This document shows positions 48,092 to 61,984 of a stretch of DNA of 64,000 bases, one piece after another. The position numbers and the translations under genes were made by a program. Each line of letters begins with the position of its first letter. The first letter of the stretch is position 1. The notes below the pieces were generated by a model. The model was not told the DNA's origin and made no database searches. It saw only the letters and a program-made list of their open reading frames with translations. Origin of the DNA: Reticulascus tulasneorum (lineage: Eukaryota > Ascomycota > Sordariomycetes > Glomerellales > Reticulascaceae); assembly GCA_001557505.1 (NCBI GenBank), contig LSAX01000001.1, positions 5,022,001 through 5,086,000 of the forward strand. Reading direction: 5' to 3'.

Positions 48092-50381
48092 CTAAATTTC
48101 AACTTGTCTCGCCTGCCAAAGGCCTCGTGCTTCGGTGGTCTTGCTCTGTTTGGCTCTTTCTCTACCTCCAATCAATGCATTCTCGTCACCCGCCTCATCC
48201 CCGCTAGACTCCACGATAACCACGAGTCTGTCAAACTCGGGTTGCATCTCGCCTTCGTGCTCTTGTTTCAGTATACCAGTGTGATTTTTATCTTTTCCCT
48301 TGCCGCTTGCTGATCGTCCACGCTCTCCTTCCGTTGTCTGAATTTGAGTAGAGACGCTGCTGACCCCCGGTACTTGGTATGGCTTGCCATTCTCCTTAGC
48401 CAGTTGATCCTGATCAATCATAACGACTCGTTGGCCTGCCTCAAAATACACTGGCCACCTCATTTTGCCATAGGATCTGACGCCGCAGAAGGTACGGGAT
48501 TCCTCAAGCTCAAATATGTCTTTATTCTTCGAGTCCTTGTCCGGGCGAATGTGTCGTAGCGTGAAATTCCAGGTGCCTGGAGCACGTTCTCCCAGGTCCT
48601 TAAAATCGTAACACGTCTTCCATCGAATTTTCCCCTCTCCTTTGGAGAAAGGACTGCAGATGACCTTGACGCTGGTTCTGAGCTTGTTGAGATGGACCGT
48701 CACGGTCTGCGCTGTGTTCGCAGAGAGCATGACATCGGCGTCGTTACCCCCAATCTGGATACCAAACGCTGCGCCTTGTTCTAGGAAGCCAATCACTGTA
48801 TCCATTCGAGCACGCGCTAAGCATGCTCCCCGGCTCACAATCATTGATCTCAGTTCATGTTAGCGTCTGTGTTTCTCTCAGAAAGTGATTTGAACGTACG
48901 GGTGGTCTATTTGATGCCACGGTGGATCTTGATGAAGGACTAAGAATGGTAGTTCTCGACTTCGGATCAGTTGCTCGACCTTAAGGCGGACTGTCTCGTT
49001 GCGGAATGAGCCACCGCTCAATACAACCATTGTTCGATTCCAAGTTGAATTTATGCGTCGTTCGATTTCATCCAACGGTGCTTCAAATGCTTTGCCAAAC
49101 CACGCCGTTGCGTCGTTGTTTGATGGAACCCAGTCTCCCTGGTCACATGTGAGCTTGAATTGTTCATACCCTAACGTCCCTTGCTTAGCCCGAAAGACCT
49201 CCATGAGCTCATAGACGAGCCTCTGGGACTTTCGCTGTCCCATATTCTCAAGGGATCCCTTAATTGCCTGATGAATCACATGGGAAAAGTACTCTAGGCC
49301 TCCAGGGACACCTATTAGAACCAGTGAGCGTCGAGCACTTTCAAAGTCTAGGCTTAGGCTTGGATACACTTACCCCAACTCTTTTCACAGGCAATGAAGG
49401 ATGGTAAAACATTCTTCCTGCCGTCTTTGCTCCATGTCAAATAAAACGTTGAGCCATTCTAGAATATCCTAGTCAGTACGAAATCCTGCACGGCGCTCGT
49501 AGGGAGTCATATACTATTGAGTGTCCCCCAAAATCAATCAACATGACTGCCGTCACATCGTCTTTTAAGTCATATTTTGGCTTCGCAAAGTTCCTTTTCA
49601 ACGAACTGAGCATCCAATGGGCAGCCGCCTCAGACTCGTGGATAAATGTAAACTGCCCCTCGCATGCCTGTATCGGCCACGCTCGTTCTAGAATATCCGT
49701 GTACTCGTCTTGAAATGGCTTGGTCCATGTGGCTGGCATGGTAACCACGATATCTTTGAACCAAAATCCATGAAGCTCGCAAGATTCTGAAACCGCTTTA
49801 GCTACGTGAGCCATATGTCTTATTATCAGGTCATCCAGAATTGCCAGAACGTCGGTCGTGTTCTTGGACAGATGTACCTGCAATGTGTCCAACACTGCAA
49901 GCTCAGAGGCTTGCTCGCACAACTTTCGCAGCACTACATCGTCCTTGTCATCTCTAAGTGCGTACTTTACTTGCACTATGAGATACATGAGATACTTCAA
50001 GGACATTTGATCGACGCTTTTGCCTGTGTCCGTCCCAATGTAGCCGTTATTATCCGCCCAGACATTGGCAATTGCTGGAAAGTCGCAAGGAGGGGAGAAC
50101 CTCGATCTCCCGCTCTCCGGGCAGACAACATGGTGATGTTGATTCCGCGACGGCTCATAGAGATTGGCACGAGTGGCGCTGCTCCCAAAATCCAACCCCA
50201 AGATCCTGCCAGGATGTGAGTAAAACAGTGACGAGCATTTCAACTTTCAATGGACACCTAATGCGATATGCAGGGCTACTCACACTTCCAATTTGCCGTC
50301 GTGATCACCAAATAATGCAGAAGCATGTCTGCTATCGGATTGCGGATATTTTCTCCTCAAACGAGAGGTTTGAGAATGCAT
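48092..50381 (-). CDS. Hsp70-like ATPase (actin-fold chaperone-like protein)
   Basis: Fungal Hsp70-related protein with the actin-type ATP-binding fold. Five exons (50381-50284, 50205-49515, 49458-49374, 49311-48900, 48848-48092) give 680 residues. The first exon supplies MHSQTSRLRRKYP and joins at DGKLEV|ILGLDFGSS, the phosphate-1 motif. Phosphate-2 is LIDFGGHSI, and the adenosine motif is VVLSGGSFRN. The C-terminal third has no canonical Hsp70 substrate-binding lid; it is a beta-rich region, then a charged Lys/Glu tail rich in Gln/Ser. Such divergent Hsp70-like proteins are expanded in filamentous ascomycetes with mostly unknown roles. The exon-1 ATG was chosen because only that frame joins in phase; the downstream frame lacks an ATG. 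Confidence 0.83.
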
Positions 50382-51823
50382 TATAGATGATCGACGCACG
50401 CAAGACTGTTGCCACCTGATCCCCGATCAAGCGTAGATTAAGCTTGTGTTGGACTGTTTAAATTCTCAAGGTGCTGGGGATGAGAGCCAGACATTGAAGG
50501 ATGCATCAGCTACAAATCTGTCTCATGCGTGTGAGAACTCGGACGAGAGAATTCTCATCAGAGCTCATCAGGGGTCACGTCGCTTACGTATCTAGCATAA
50601 TTGACATCATGAGACATTGAAAATAAAAGACTACCTGCCTGTAGAGAGCTCCTGGTCCGTGCCATCCTCGATATCCATGGTAATTACGCACGCCACGCTG
50701 ACTTGCCAAAACCTGGGTCGGGTCGGGACTGAGCAACCGATGGCATGGTCGGTACTTTGCACATGTCAGCAGGACATGGTTATGGCCAAGCTTCTGCATA
50801 ACTTAACTTGCTCTCGTGTAACTTTGCACACGGGGGTTTCCGCCGACATTGCAGTATCTCCGCGCAGCTAGTCAGGAGAGCGTGATTCATTTTCTCAACA
50901 GCCAACATAGAAATCTCCGGACAGGCAGAGCCCAAGTTTGATGGAATTTCATCTCGTATACATGCCAGCCAATGTACATAGCCCATCGAAAATTAGGGGT
51001 GGCCAGTTTGTTTAGAGTGGATGAAGCTCCCGGACTTCTGACCCCGGCCATTGCCTGGCCTATGGAGCGGGAGATTGCGATGTAATTACTGGTACGGCAG
51101 CAGCCATGCGTTGAATGGTTCGGCATAGCTCTTGGTACCTGATTTTCACACACTGGGTCCATGCTTTGTTCATGTACACGATATGACCAGCAGATTCACA
51201 ACATTTGCGGAATTGAATCTCCCGTTCGACATTGTCTACGTTTCAGCAGCAAGACTATCATTTAGCACCACCAGACAGGAAGTGCGAGGGGCAAGATACA
51301 CGTGGTCGAGCTGCGGAAAGATTTTCAAGAGACGAGTACGTAGATGCTTCTCACGGTGGACTTTCATTGCAACTTGGTAGCTGGAGACATGGTTTCAAGA
51401 CCAGGGTGCCGTCGCATGGTTCAATACACGGTGTTCGAGATGTGCAATGAATGAGCTTCCCCATCCAAACTATCTGGTGGGTCACAGGCTTCGTCATATT
51501 CTGCACCCAAAGCTCCGAGTTCTGTGTTTCTGCTGCCTGGGTCCAAGATGTCCAACCTTTGTATTCCCTACGTGGCAAAGAGTCAAGATTTAGATAAACA
51601 TGCCCGATTGTCGATAGGGGTTCTTCTTTGATCCACAGCCATGCTACCTTCGTCTGCGTCCTGATAACAAGCACTGCAAGCTCTCAACCGTTGAGATATC
51701 GGACCTAGATGACTTGTGAAATTGCCTGGAATGATAAGCATGAACTTAAAACGAGAATCGGTATTTCCTAATCTCCCTTCTCTTGTCTCTTCATAGTATA
51801 GGTGTGTCCTTGATCTCCCTCAT
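50382..51823. other. 1.4-kb intergenic region
   Basis: Between the HET-domain gene's 3' end and the Hsp70-like gene's start (both leftward). No gene supported. Confidence 0.5.
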
Positions 51824-53798
51824 TTAAACAATAGTAAACACCTCCTCTATCGTGCCTGGAAGCCAAGATTGGTTAAATGAGATAAATATCCCAACTCTAC
51901 GGTACATGCCGTCCTGACCCTCCGACTTGATCACGGCCAGTCCCTCACATTCAACCTTTTCAGTACGGAGAACGAGGCATCGTAACTCATGAGGCTTAGA
52001 CACAATCATCTCTACTTCCGACTTATCGTCGACCAGCATATTTGCAACGTGAGTTCTTTGAGGGTCAAAGAGCTTGAGATCGGTGTGATCGGTAGGATGC
52101 TGGGTGATTGCCGACACGGGAAGCCACGGACAACGAAGCACGAGTCTTCCAGAGGCAACCATTCCAAAAGGATCCCCGGTGGCGAGTTCTACTTCACACT
52201 TGAGAATCTTGGCGCAGGCTCCAGGAGGATCAGAGCTGCGCGTGTACCTAACCATACCATCAATCGAAGCCCACGACCAAGATGGAGCTCTATATTCATT
52301 GCATCTACCCGCTCTCGATCTTGCACAGAAAACGACAAAGGATGGATCGTATCTCCACAAAAGGTCGGCAAGAAGAGATGCCTCCCAGAGGCCGGCGAGG
52401 TATCGCCCACGAAGCCCGCTGGACATCTCAGAAAATCTTGCCGCCAATCCTGAAATGGCGGGCAGCTTGTCGTGGACTCGTGTAAGATTTCTGCCAGAGA
52501 AGTTTGTTACGATGACGCACCAATCTCGTCTCTGTGGTACTTCCGGCGGCTCCGGAAAGCGGTACCTGTAAATGAACGTATATTTGGCTGGCATTTGCGC
52601 ATTGCAGCTGACGGACATCTCGGTAGAAGTGAAGGTAAGAAGCCGTGACGATAGAAGCCATTCTTGGAGTGCCCATGCGCGGTTGTTGATCGGTTCGTCC
52701 TTAAAGCTCGACTGGCGCATCGGTTGATCCAGTATGGCCATGGCATCTTGTCCAACAGCTTCGCCATCTCGGCCATCTAACTGGAACGGTATGGTACATG
52801 ATGGCTTGCCGTTTAATAAGCCCCCATCGCAATTCGAAGCTCCCGCAGCAACTATGGTGGCAAAAGCATTGCTGTAGACACTTCGCATTCCGGCTGACTC
52901 TTGCAACCAGTCATTCTTCGCTGTCTCTTCTGAGCCTTGAAGAATACAGAGCGCATCAACCCACAAAAACCGAATCCCCAGATCTCGCGTTACTTGGACA
53001 GCTTCACGAAGGGTCGCTGGTAGCTCCAGAACTGAAAACCCACGCAGACGGCTGGCGATGTTTGACGGTGTTGTTGTGAAAGGATTATGCGTGCCCCAGC
53101 AGTAGGATAGGGCCATGTACTTTCCTGCTTCAATGCCTTCCAGAGAAGGTATGCAAAGTCTCGCAACATTGGTAGCCAAACCTACATCGATGAGACGTTT
53201 TGGCAGTGGCATGTCTCCTGGTGCGGCGCAAGTATGACTTTCAGCACAGCGGTTAAGTTGACTTCTCGCCGTTTCCATATCCCATTGCCGATTGATATCA
53301 GGTGCTATGTTGTGTCAGACTCTAATTCAAGCAGGTACCCTTATCAGGTTTTGTGTCTCTCACATCGAAAACGCCGAATAGTCATCTGGCAGGATGAGCT
53401 AGTGGTATTGTGACTACGATTCTCGCTAACCTTGTACAGTTTACACGATAAGATCTCAGAACTCCCAGTGGCAATGCTCAGTATGATATGTCCACGGAGA
53501 TTCGGATTGGTCAACCCAAGGCCCCGTACGAGCAGAGAACAAAACTCACACCCTTCCTCGGAGCGACTGATGACTTGTTCAGTCGGATTTAATTCGTATG
53601 ACCAAATCGTACCCGCCCGCGGCAGAGTTATTGCTCTACATTGAGGGCAAATATCATCTGCGTTCGATATAGGTCAGCTTTTAATTTGTCAGTATCGAGA
53701 TGATATAGCGCATCCTCGCCTTGATGAATACTCAGTTTGTCCATCGCGTTGGAAGCAAGGTCAAGAGACGAGGGCTGAGTCTGCTCCATGGCGGGCAT
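51824..53798 (-). CDS. heterokaryon-incompatibility (HET) domain protein
   Basis: HET-domain protein; the family includes fungal non-self-recognition and cell-death effectors. Exons 53798-53732, 53657-53364 and 53304-51824 (introns 74 and 59 nt) give 613 residues. A Cys-rich N-terminal segment (DICPQCRAI, GCEFCSLLVRGL), usual before HET domains, comes from exon 2. The HET domain starts at YMALSYCWGT and continues through LPATLREAVQVTRDLGIRFLWVDALCI, AGMRSVYSNAFATIVAA and INNRAWALQEWLLSSRLLTF. After it comes RAPSWSWASIDG, the usual C-terminal flank. An ATG at 53789 with better context is an alternative start. The exon 2/3 donor (GTGAGA) was chosen over GTAAAC and GTTAGC upstream; that junction is moderately sure. 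Confidence 0.86.
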
Positions 53799-55059
53799 CC
53801 TTTTGAGTTATTAAATGCGAGTATCTGGATGAAATATAGAAATATCTCCCCAAATTTGGTAGACAATTATAAAGAGGGTTCCGGACGATGAGATTAAACT
53901 CTGAATTAGGAGGCCATCTGCTTCTCAACATGTTGAATCGCGCCTGGGTTATGCCTTAATGGCGCCTTCGGGAGGGGTTTAGCGGGGCATGCTTATAAAG
54001 AGCGTCATCGGCATCTGTCGGTTCAGCCCATATATGTACAAAGGCAAACTAATATTCATGGAGTTAGATTGCTTATCGAACGATATTCTTGTAATACTGG
54101 GGGGCGCTTCAGATCACCACTGCTTACCTTGAGACCGCCTATCCCAGTAAATAGACCACTTGATTCTCGACACACAATCTGCTCTTGCAGATCCTTGCGA
54201 TGATAGATGGCGTGTAATTATCTATGCAAGCAACTACTCATTTTCAAAGTAATTAGGCTTGCAAACGCAACATGGGCATTCATCTAGTTTGCGTTGATGG
54301 GAATGACGAAGGCACCGAAACAAAATACCATGAGCTCAACGATAACACGATGAACATGAAAAGGAGGAACAAAGTAAGTTCAAGAAAGCGTTACAAGGAA
54401 TGCCAAAGGCCTACCCAAAGGGTTATAGATATAATAAAACCCTCCTTCCTGTTGTTAGTCTTGACCATCCGTCACTGCCCACACCAGAATTGGTTTGGGG
54501 CGAGCTTGGAGGTCGAGAGAGTGTAGGTTTGAAAGAATTATTGCCAAAGTCCAGCATCTCCTTATACTGTAAAGGTGAAACTCGTTTAAGAAAGAGAGTG
54601 TTAACTTGTAGCACAGCGCACCTTAGATGTAGAAGTTTAGCTGCCTCTCTCTCTCAGTTGGCTCCAGACATAAACCTTGAATTTAGATTGAATTTGGGGA
54701 CATGAATAAGGTGGAATAATTGTGGCATGTCCATATTGCTGAGACGGCCATAAGATACACAACACCTGTTCTTCCCCGACTTATAATTATACAGTTCACG
54801 TGTCCAATAAAGGAGCAACTGCAACTGCCAGACCACGACACATCTCCGGCACCTTGACTACCTTACCCTACCGCCTCCACCTCCCCTTCCACCTCCCCCT
54901 TCCACCTCCCCCTTCCACCTCCATCCTCTTCATTTCTATCTGTCGCTCCACAACCAGCCATTTTCGCCGCAACAACATCGCCCTACATCACTACAACTTT
55001 CTACCTGCATAGCCTCTTTTCCCTCTTCACTTCCACTTCCATCAACAACATCCAGCAAG
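53799..55059. other. 1.3-kb divergent intergenic region
   Basis: Promoter of the HET gene on the left and of the small nuclear-type gene on the right. Holds a 13-bp CT-rich minisatellite at 54874-54922. Short frames at 54272-54705 lack support. Confidence 0.5.
54874..54922. repeat. 13-bp CT-rich minisatellite in a promoter
   Basis: About 3.8 copies of TTCCACCTCCCCC, ending about 140 bp upstream of the ATG at 55060, in a pyrimidine-rich leader. Fungal housekeeping promoters often carry CT tracts near the transcription start. Confidence 0.75.
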
Positions 55060-55605
55060 ATGTCGACTGAACCAGCCCCCACCACTCCTTCGAAGAACTC
55101 GCTCTCCGTTCGTGAATTGGAGATTCTGGCGAAGTCATGGTTTTGCATGAAGTCGCAGCCTGAGGTAAGTGCAACACACCATCATCGACATTATCCTCAT
55201 ACTCTTTTGGGACACCGCTGTCGTTCTCTCCTCATCAGACCCTCACTGACGAATCAGGTCGATTATGCCTTGCTAGGTAGTCAACTTGGCATCACCGCGA
55301 AAAGCGCAAACAACGCGTTGTACCTGATCAAGAAGAAACTTGCCGCAGCTGCCGGTACCGCCTCAGCAGCTACTCCAGGCGCGGCCACTCCTACCAAGAA
55401 AAGAGCCACCAAACGCAAGGTAGCTGCTGATGACGACGCTGAATCCAAGGACAACCCCCCGAAGAAAACGCCACGAAAGACTAAGACGCTAACTGCGGCT
55501 GATGCAACCGTGAAAAATGAGGACAAGATCAAGCACGATGATGACGAAGTCAAGCACGAGGAAGACGGTGATGATGAGGAGCTCGCCTACTATGGCGAAA
55601 TCTAA
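55060..55605 (+). CDS. small conserved-looking, probably nuclear protein with basic and acidic tail
   Basis: Exons 55060-55164 and 55258-55605 (93-nt intron) give 150 residues. The first 50 residues form an ordered region (LSVRELEILAKSWFCMKSQPE, joined by splicing to VDYALLGSQLGITAKSANNALYLIKKKL), predicted helical and perhaps a small DNA-binding or SANT-like fold (inference). The rest is low complexity: Ala/Pro/Lys-rich (TPTKKRATKRK, a good nuclear localisation signal), then Asp/Glu/Lys-rich, ending ELAYYGEI. No named family is assigned. It is intact, has a CT-rich leader and an in-phase intron, so it is a credible gene. Confidence 0.78.
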   Translation: MSTEPAPTTPSKNSLSVRELEILAKSWFCMKSQPEVSATHHHRHYPHTLLGHRCRSLLIRPSLTNQVDYALLGSQLGITAKSANNALYLIKKKLAAAAGTASAATPGAATPTKKRATKRKVAADDDAESKDNPPKKTPRKTKTLTAADATVKNEDKIKHDDDEVKHEEDGDDEELAYYGEI

Positions 55606-56102
55606 CTCGATTACCTCGAGACCAGACCTTCTCATCCTCGTCAACTGTCAGACAGCCATGCTATGATTTTCACTCGAGTTCAGCACGGCGGTTTACATAG
55701 CGAGGCTCATATGCTTGCGAGTACGGAGATCTGGGGGCGGTGTGCGTACAAACTTCTCACAATAGGTAGACGTAGAGCGTCGCGCTTGGTCTCATACGAT
55801 AAGCAAATAAAAGCTCTCTACAAACAATATCGCGTAAATTTCGTGATAATTTCCGCTTCCTGCAATGCCACTGTGATGTCTCTTCGAGCCATTTTCGCCA
55901 GATACTGTGGGTGTCGTCATGGCTTCAGAGTCCGATAAAATAATTGTCAAGACCGCACCTATCAGGGCAAGACGAATTCACTTCAAAGGCCGATGCTTCG
56001 CTATCGAGGAACCCCAATTCTTAACATTTTGGTCGGCCGACTAGTGTAGGTAATAGTAGATGCTCTCGAGCCTGCCAAATCGTATCGAGGCACTGGTGCT
56101 AC
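55606..56102. other. convergent intergenic region
   Basis: About 500 bp between two gene 3' ends. Nothing else recognised. Confidence 0.5.
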
Positions 56103-58049
56103 TTATGCTTCGTGTCTCTCAGTCTGGTCTAAGTGAGTCACATTATGTTTGCGTTCCACCTCTTCTACTCTCCGTTCCAAGTCATGCTGAGCAAACTTCT
56201 TGGTATCCATAGATGGTACAAACAAAGGTGCCTCGGTGAACAGGTATCTCATCTCTTCAAGTGGTCGCTTGGCCGTTTCAGGCAGGACTGCCCAGAAGAA
56301 TACCGCGTTTGTAAAGTTGCAAACCTAGAAGCCTCTTAGTTATTGTTCAAGGACGATTCAGGAGCGAGAATACTCACGATAAACACAATATACCAGCGCC
56401 ACCCAATGCCTGTCTTGTCGTCCAATGCTACAGAAGTCGTCTGCCCAATCATTGTGTTAAATGCGAAACTTGTCATGGTAGCGATCGATACACCCTTTGA
56501 TCTTGTCTTGGTGTCGAAAATCTCAGCTGGAATAATCCAAGATAGTGGTCCGCATGTGGCGCTGAATGAGAAATTGTACAGCCAAGTCATCGCAATGAAC
56601 CCCCATGCAGCTCCAGAGTTTTGGTTCTCGGGGTCTGGAGGAAACTTGGCGAGGAGGATTGTCGCGATGATGAAAGTAAGCATGTTGCCTAGATTGCCAA
56701 GTATAAGTGGCCATCGGCGTCCCGTATGATCGATGAAAAGCATGCAGAGGAACTGCGCCACGAGAGCGAGAACAGATGAAATCGCCTGGTATCGGAGGGT
56801 CTCGTCACCAGCGATTCCGATCTTCTCGTAAATGGCAACCGAGTAGTATTGAATCGCACTATCCTGGTCAGCGATCTTGAAATCCAAGCTCCAAGAAAGG
56901 GAATTTACCTAACACCAGTCATCTGGACGGAAGCTTGCAAGGCGCAGGCAAGGAATAAGCGCCGGAAGGAAGACTTGTCGGTGAAGAGCTCTTTGTATGA
57001 CTTTGCGGAAGCTTCATGTTCGATGGTGATAGATTCTTGAATTTGGTCGAACTCCGCTCGAACCCACAGGTCATTAGTGTCTCCTTGCGAGTGAAGTCTC
57101 GCCAGCGTTTGTAACCCTTTCTCCACTTGCCCGTGGTCAATGAGCCATCGTGGGGATTCCGGAAACAGTAGAATCAGAAGCGCAAGAATTGCGCCGGGGA
57201 TGATCTGAATGCCCAAACTAACGCGCCATTGCTTGCTGTCGGTCGGTGCAAAGCCGATGTACGTTCCTGTAGAAGATAGTATCGCATTTCTAGCGACTGC
57301 TGAGGACGGCTGCACGCCGACTCACCATATGATATCCACGCCGCAGAAAGTGCACCCACTCCCAGCATAAATTGTTGGAGAGAAGTGACTCGACCACGGA
57401 TGCTGGGATGACACAACTCAGCTTGATAGAGAGGAACAATCATGGTTAGAAATCCCACACTAGTAAGGCATTAGAAGAATCATTCCTTTTTGGAGATGAA
57501 GGAAGATGCTGCGAACTTACCCAACCCCAGCAAGAGCACGTCCGGCATAGAGGTAGGACAGATTTTGCGCTCCTGTTTGGAGACCCCCTCCAAGGCAGAA
57601 TATCAAGGCACCGATAAGAATGGTCTTCTTTCTGCCGAGTTTGTCGCCCGATGGTCCTGCGAACATTGCGCCAAAGAACGCACCGCCAGTGAAGACTTCA
57701 TTCATTTAGTTAATTACCTAAGGTACTTAAGTAGAGATATGTGATATGTATAATTACCAGACACTACAGCACCGCTACAGCCAGCAGATATCAGCAAATT
57801 GACTTCCAGTACCAAATCTCCATGAAATTCAATGACATACATCTCATTCTTATCATTTCCAAACTGAGCTTGGAACGATTGGGCAGCAATGGCTTCAGCA
57901 ATAACTCCGAGGTCGTATCCGAATAGGAGGGACCCGAGAGACGCGAAGACACTCACGAGGAACTGGCGTGAAAGTTAGTCATGTTCCATACGTCCCATAC
58001 TCATAATTAATGGACTGCATACCTGGTACCATTTGGGAGGAAGTGCCAT
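56103..58049 (-). CDS. MFS sugar transporter
   Basis: Plasma-membrane hexose/pentose transporter of the sugar porter family, 12 helices. Seven exons (58049-58023, 57962-57758, 57695-57521, 57459-57326, 57266-56909, 56858-56378, 56324-56103) give 533 residues, normal for the family. The first exon has only nine codons (MALPPKWYQ). Signatures: LLFGYDLGVI in helix 1, GDKLGRKK, AGRALAGVGVGFLTMIVPLYQAE (completed by splicing), FPESPRWLI, TGVSAIQYYSVAIYEKIG, IDHTGRRWPL, PAEIF, and LPETAKRPLEEM in the last exon. Transcription is divergent from the GH51 arabinofuranosidase, with a shared 717-bp region, so uptake of L-arabinose or arabino-oligosaccharides is a reasonable guess; the substrate itself is not readable. 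Confidence 0.92.
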
Positions 58050-58766
58050 GCTGAAAAGTGGGAATCGCTGGGTTTGGTATGATCGGTGGAGGTGTGGCGA
58101 GAACAAAGTTGTTCACAACGGGATCATCGCTGTTTTATGTGTTGCGGTCGTCTTTAGCGTACCAGGAGCTCGGAGCTCTCCAAAAGGATAAGCATTCCAA
58201 ACCCCACAACATCTACCACAGCTGCTGGTCTCGTCACGCTCCTATGGTAATGGATACTGGGTGGGCAGGTTGGGGATGCGGGGAGGAGTGTGGAGACCTC
58301 ACTGGTGGGTGATTTGGTCCCGACGCATGGCGTTCCACTTCCCGTTGACTACCGAGGGCTTTTCATATCAGCTGTGCGGCTTTGAGGCCGGGAAAGATTG
58401 GCAGCTGGGGTAATTGAATCTGGCTGGGCTCGGCGAGTGGATGAGAAGCTTTGACATGTGGGTGGACAGGCAGTGTGGCTGGCGGCCGGACTCAAGGCCA
58501 AATTGCAGATTGGATGAGCAATATGCGCACCAATGACAAAGCGCCGCATGCTGGGGATATTCCCCAAATGGACCGCTTCAATATCTCCACTACCAGAATA
58601 CGTCCCCACAGGGCGTGTACCAGAAGCATCGACTGACTCGTCCTCTTGAACATGGACATTTGAATTAACATCGGTGACCATCCCTTGCAACAAAAAACGA
58701 GTTTGACAGAACCCCAAAGTTCTCGTTCCCAGAAAAAAAAGATCAAAGCTCATCTCTGCAGCAGCC
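58050..58766. promoter_or_regulatory. divergent promoter of sugar transporter and GH51 gene
   Basis: Shared upstream region. Four matches to the carbon-catabolite repressor consensus SYGGRG are visible: GTGGGG (minus, 58202-58207), GCGGGG (58278-58283), CTGGGG (58405-58410) and CTGGGG (58551-58556). The consensus is short, so some are expected by chance. No clear XlnR (GGNTAAA) or AraR-type (CGGDTAAW) site was found. Confidence 0.45.
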
Positions 58767-60754
<1,988 letters not shown>

Positions 60755-61984
60755 TATGGCTACGAGCCCCTGGTGCGCGTACTTGAAAATTGAGAAGACC
60801 ACAATAAGAATGGGAATAAGAGACTCTACGCTGTGCCGCATGGTCCAATCTGCCTTGAAGGCATCGGCTTTGAGATGTTCTTTTCTGAGCTCTATTCGAG
60901 GCTCAGCAAGCCTCTCCAATTCAAAGTGATTTAAGTCTTCAAATGCACCATATTATCTACGTTTTCAGTGGTTCGAGAGGCGTTTAACTTATCCTCATAT
61001 CATTAACTGCCCACCAGGTTCGACCTCTAGCGTTGGTTCACTCCCCGTTGGCAGAGCGAGCAGCTCGCACTCGGCATCCCAATTAGGGTAGCCGCAGTCC
61101 TGGCAGCAGTCTCGCAATCTTGTAAATGTATCGTGGGCTATCAGCTGCAGGTGCTTAGATGTTACACCAATGTTATTAGTCTGTTTGCAGAGTCTGGGTT
61201 CTCGGAAACCCGGAGGAAGATCATGCATTGTGGACAGCCACGCGGGACTGTCACACCTCCTTCGAGGAAGCTAGTGATTGTGTAGAGATCATGTAATGAT
61301 AAATTGATACTCAAATATATGGGCCAAATATTGGATATTGAAATAAATGGGGCCATATGGCCATGAACATACTTGGGGAAAGCCTCACAAGGTTCCAAGC
61401 TCTGATGCAAGCAGCAAGCCATGCAGGGTCTAATGCAGCCTGGCAGCTGACCATCTCCCACTTGCAATGTCTCGGCGAACACTGATTGGTGCGCATAGTG
61501 AGATATGTGATAGAAATCGAGAGCTTCCCCGCAGTGATGCTATGACTGCCGACCCCCGCATGTTTCGAATAGCATGCACAGCTAGAGAAAACGTGAGCGT
61601 AGCAGATTACACATTAGATTTCGGGCCAGTCCCGCACCAATCGGATCCTCGTGCTTCAAACCCCGACTAAGCTTGGTTTGTGGCCGTGCTGTCATTGTGC
61701 TTAGCAGCCTTCACTACGGACTCCTCATCTCCAGCTTGGTCGTACTCGGTAGAATGGCATGCTGTCGTGAGGATCTCCCAGATTCTTCCGTCGCCTGAAT
61801 GGCCACCAACCATGGTGAAGAGTCAATAGCGCGGTAAAACTTAGTAAAACATACACTTGCCTCCTTATTTCCATCCAATGGTTGTTTGTCCCAAAAGTGA
61901 ACCAGTTCTTAATGGCGGCTTATTGCTAAAAGCAGGTGCCATAACATCCAAGCAGGATTGGTTTCTTCGTTCAAGCTGTTTATC
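60755..61984. other. 1.2-kb intergenic region
   Basis: Between GH51 and GH93, which run in the same direction; holds the GH93 promoter. No gene or repeat supported. Confidence 0.5.
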
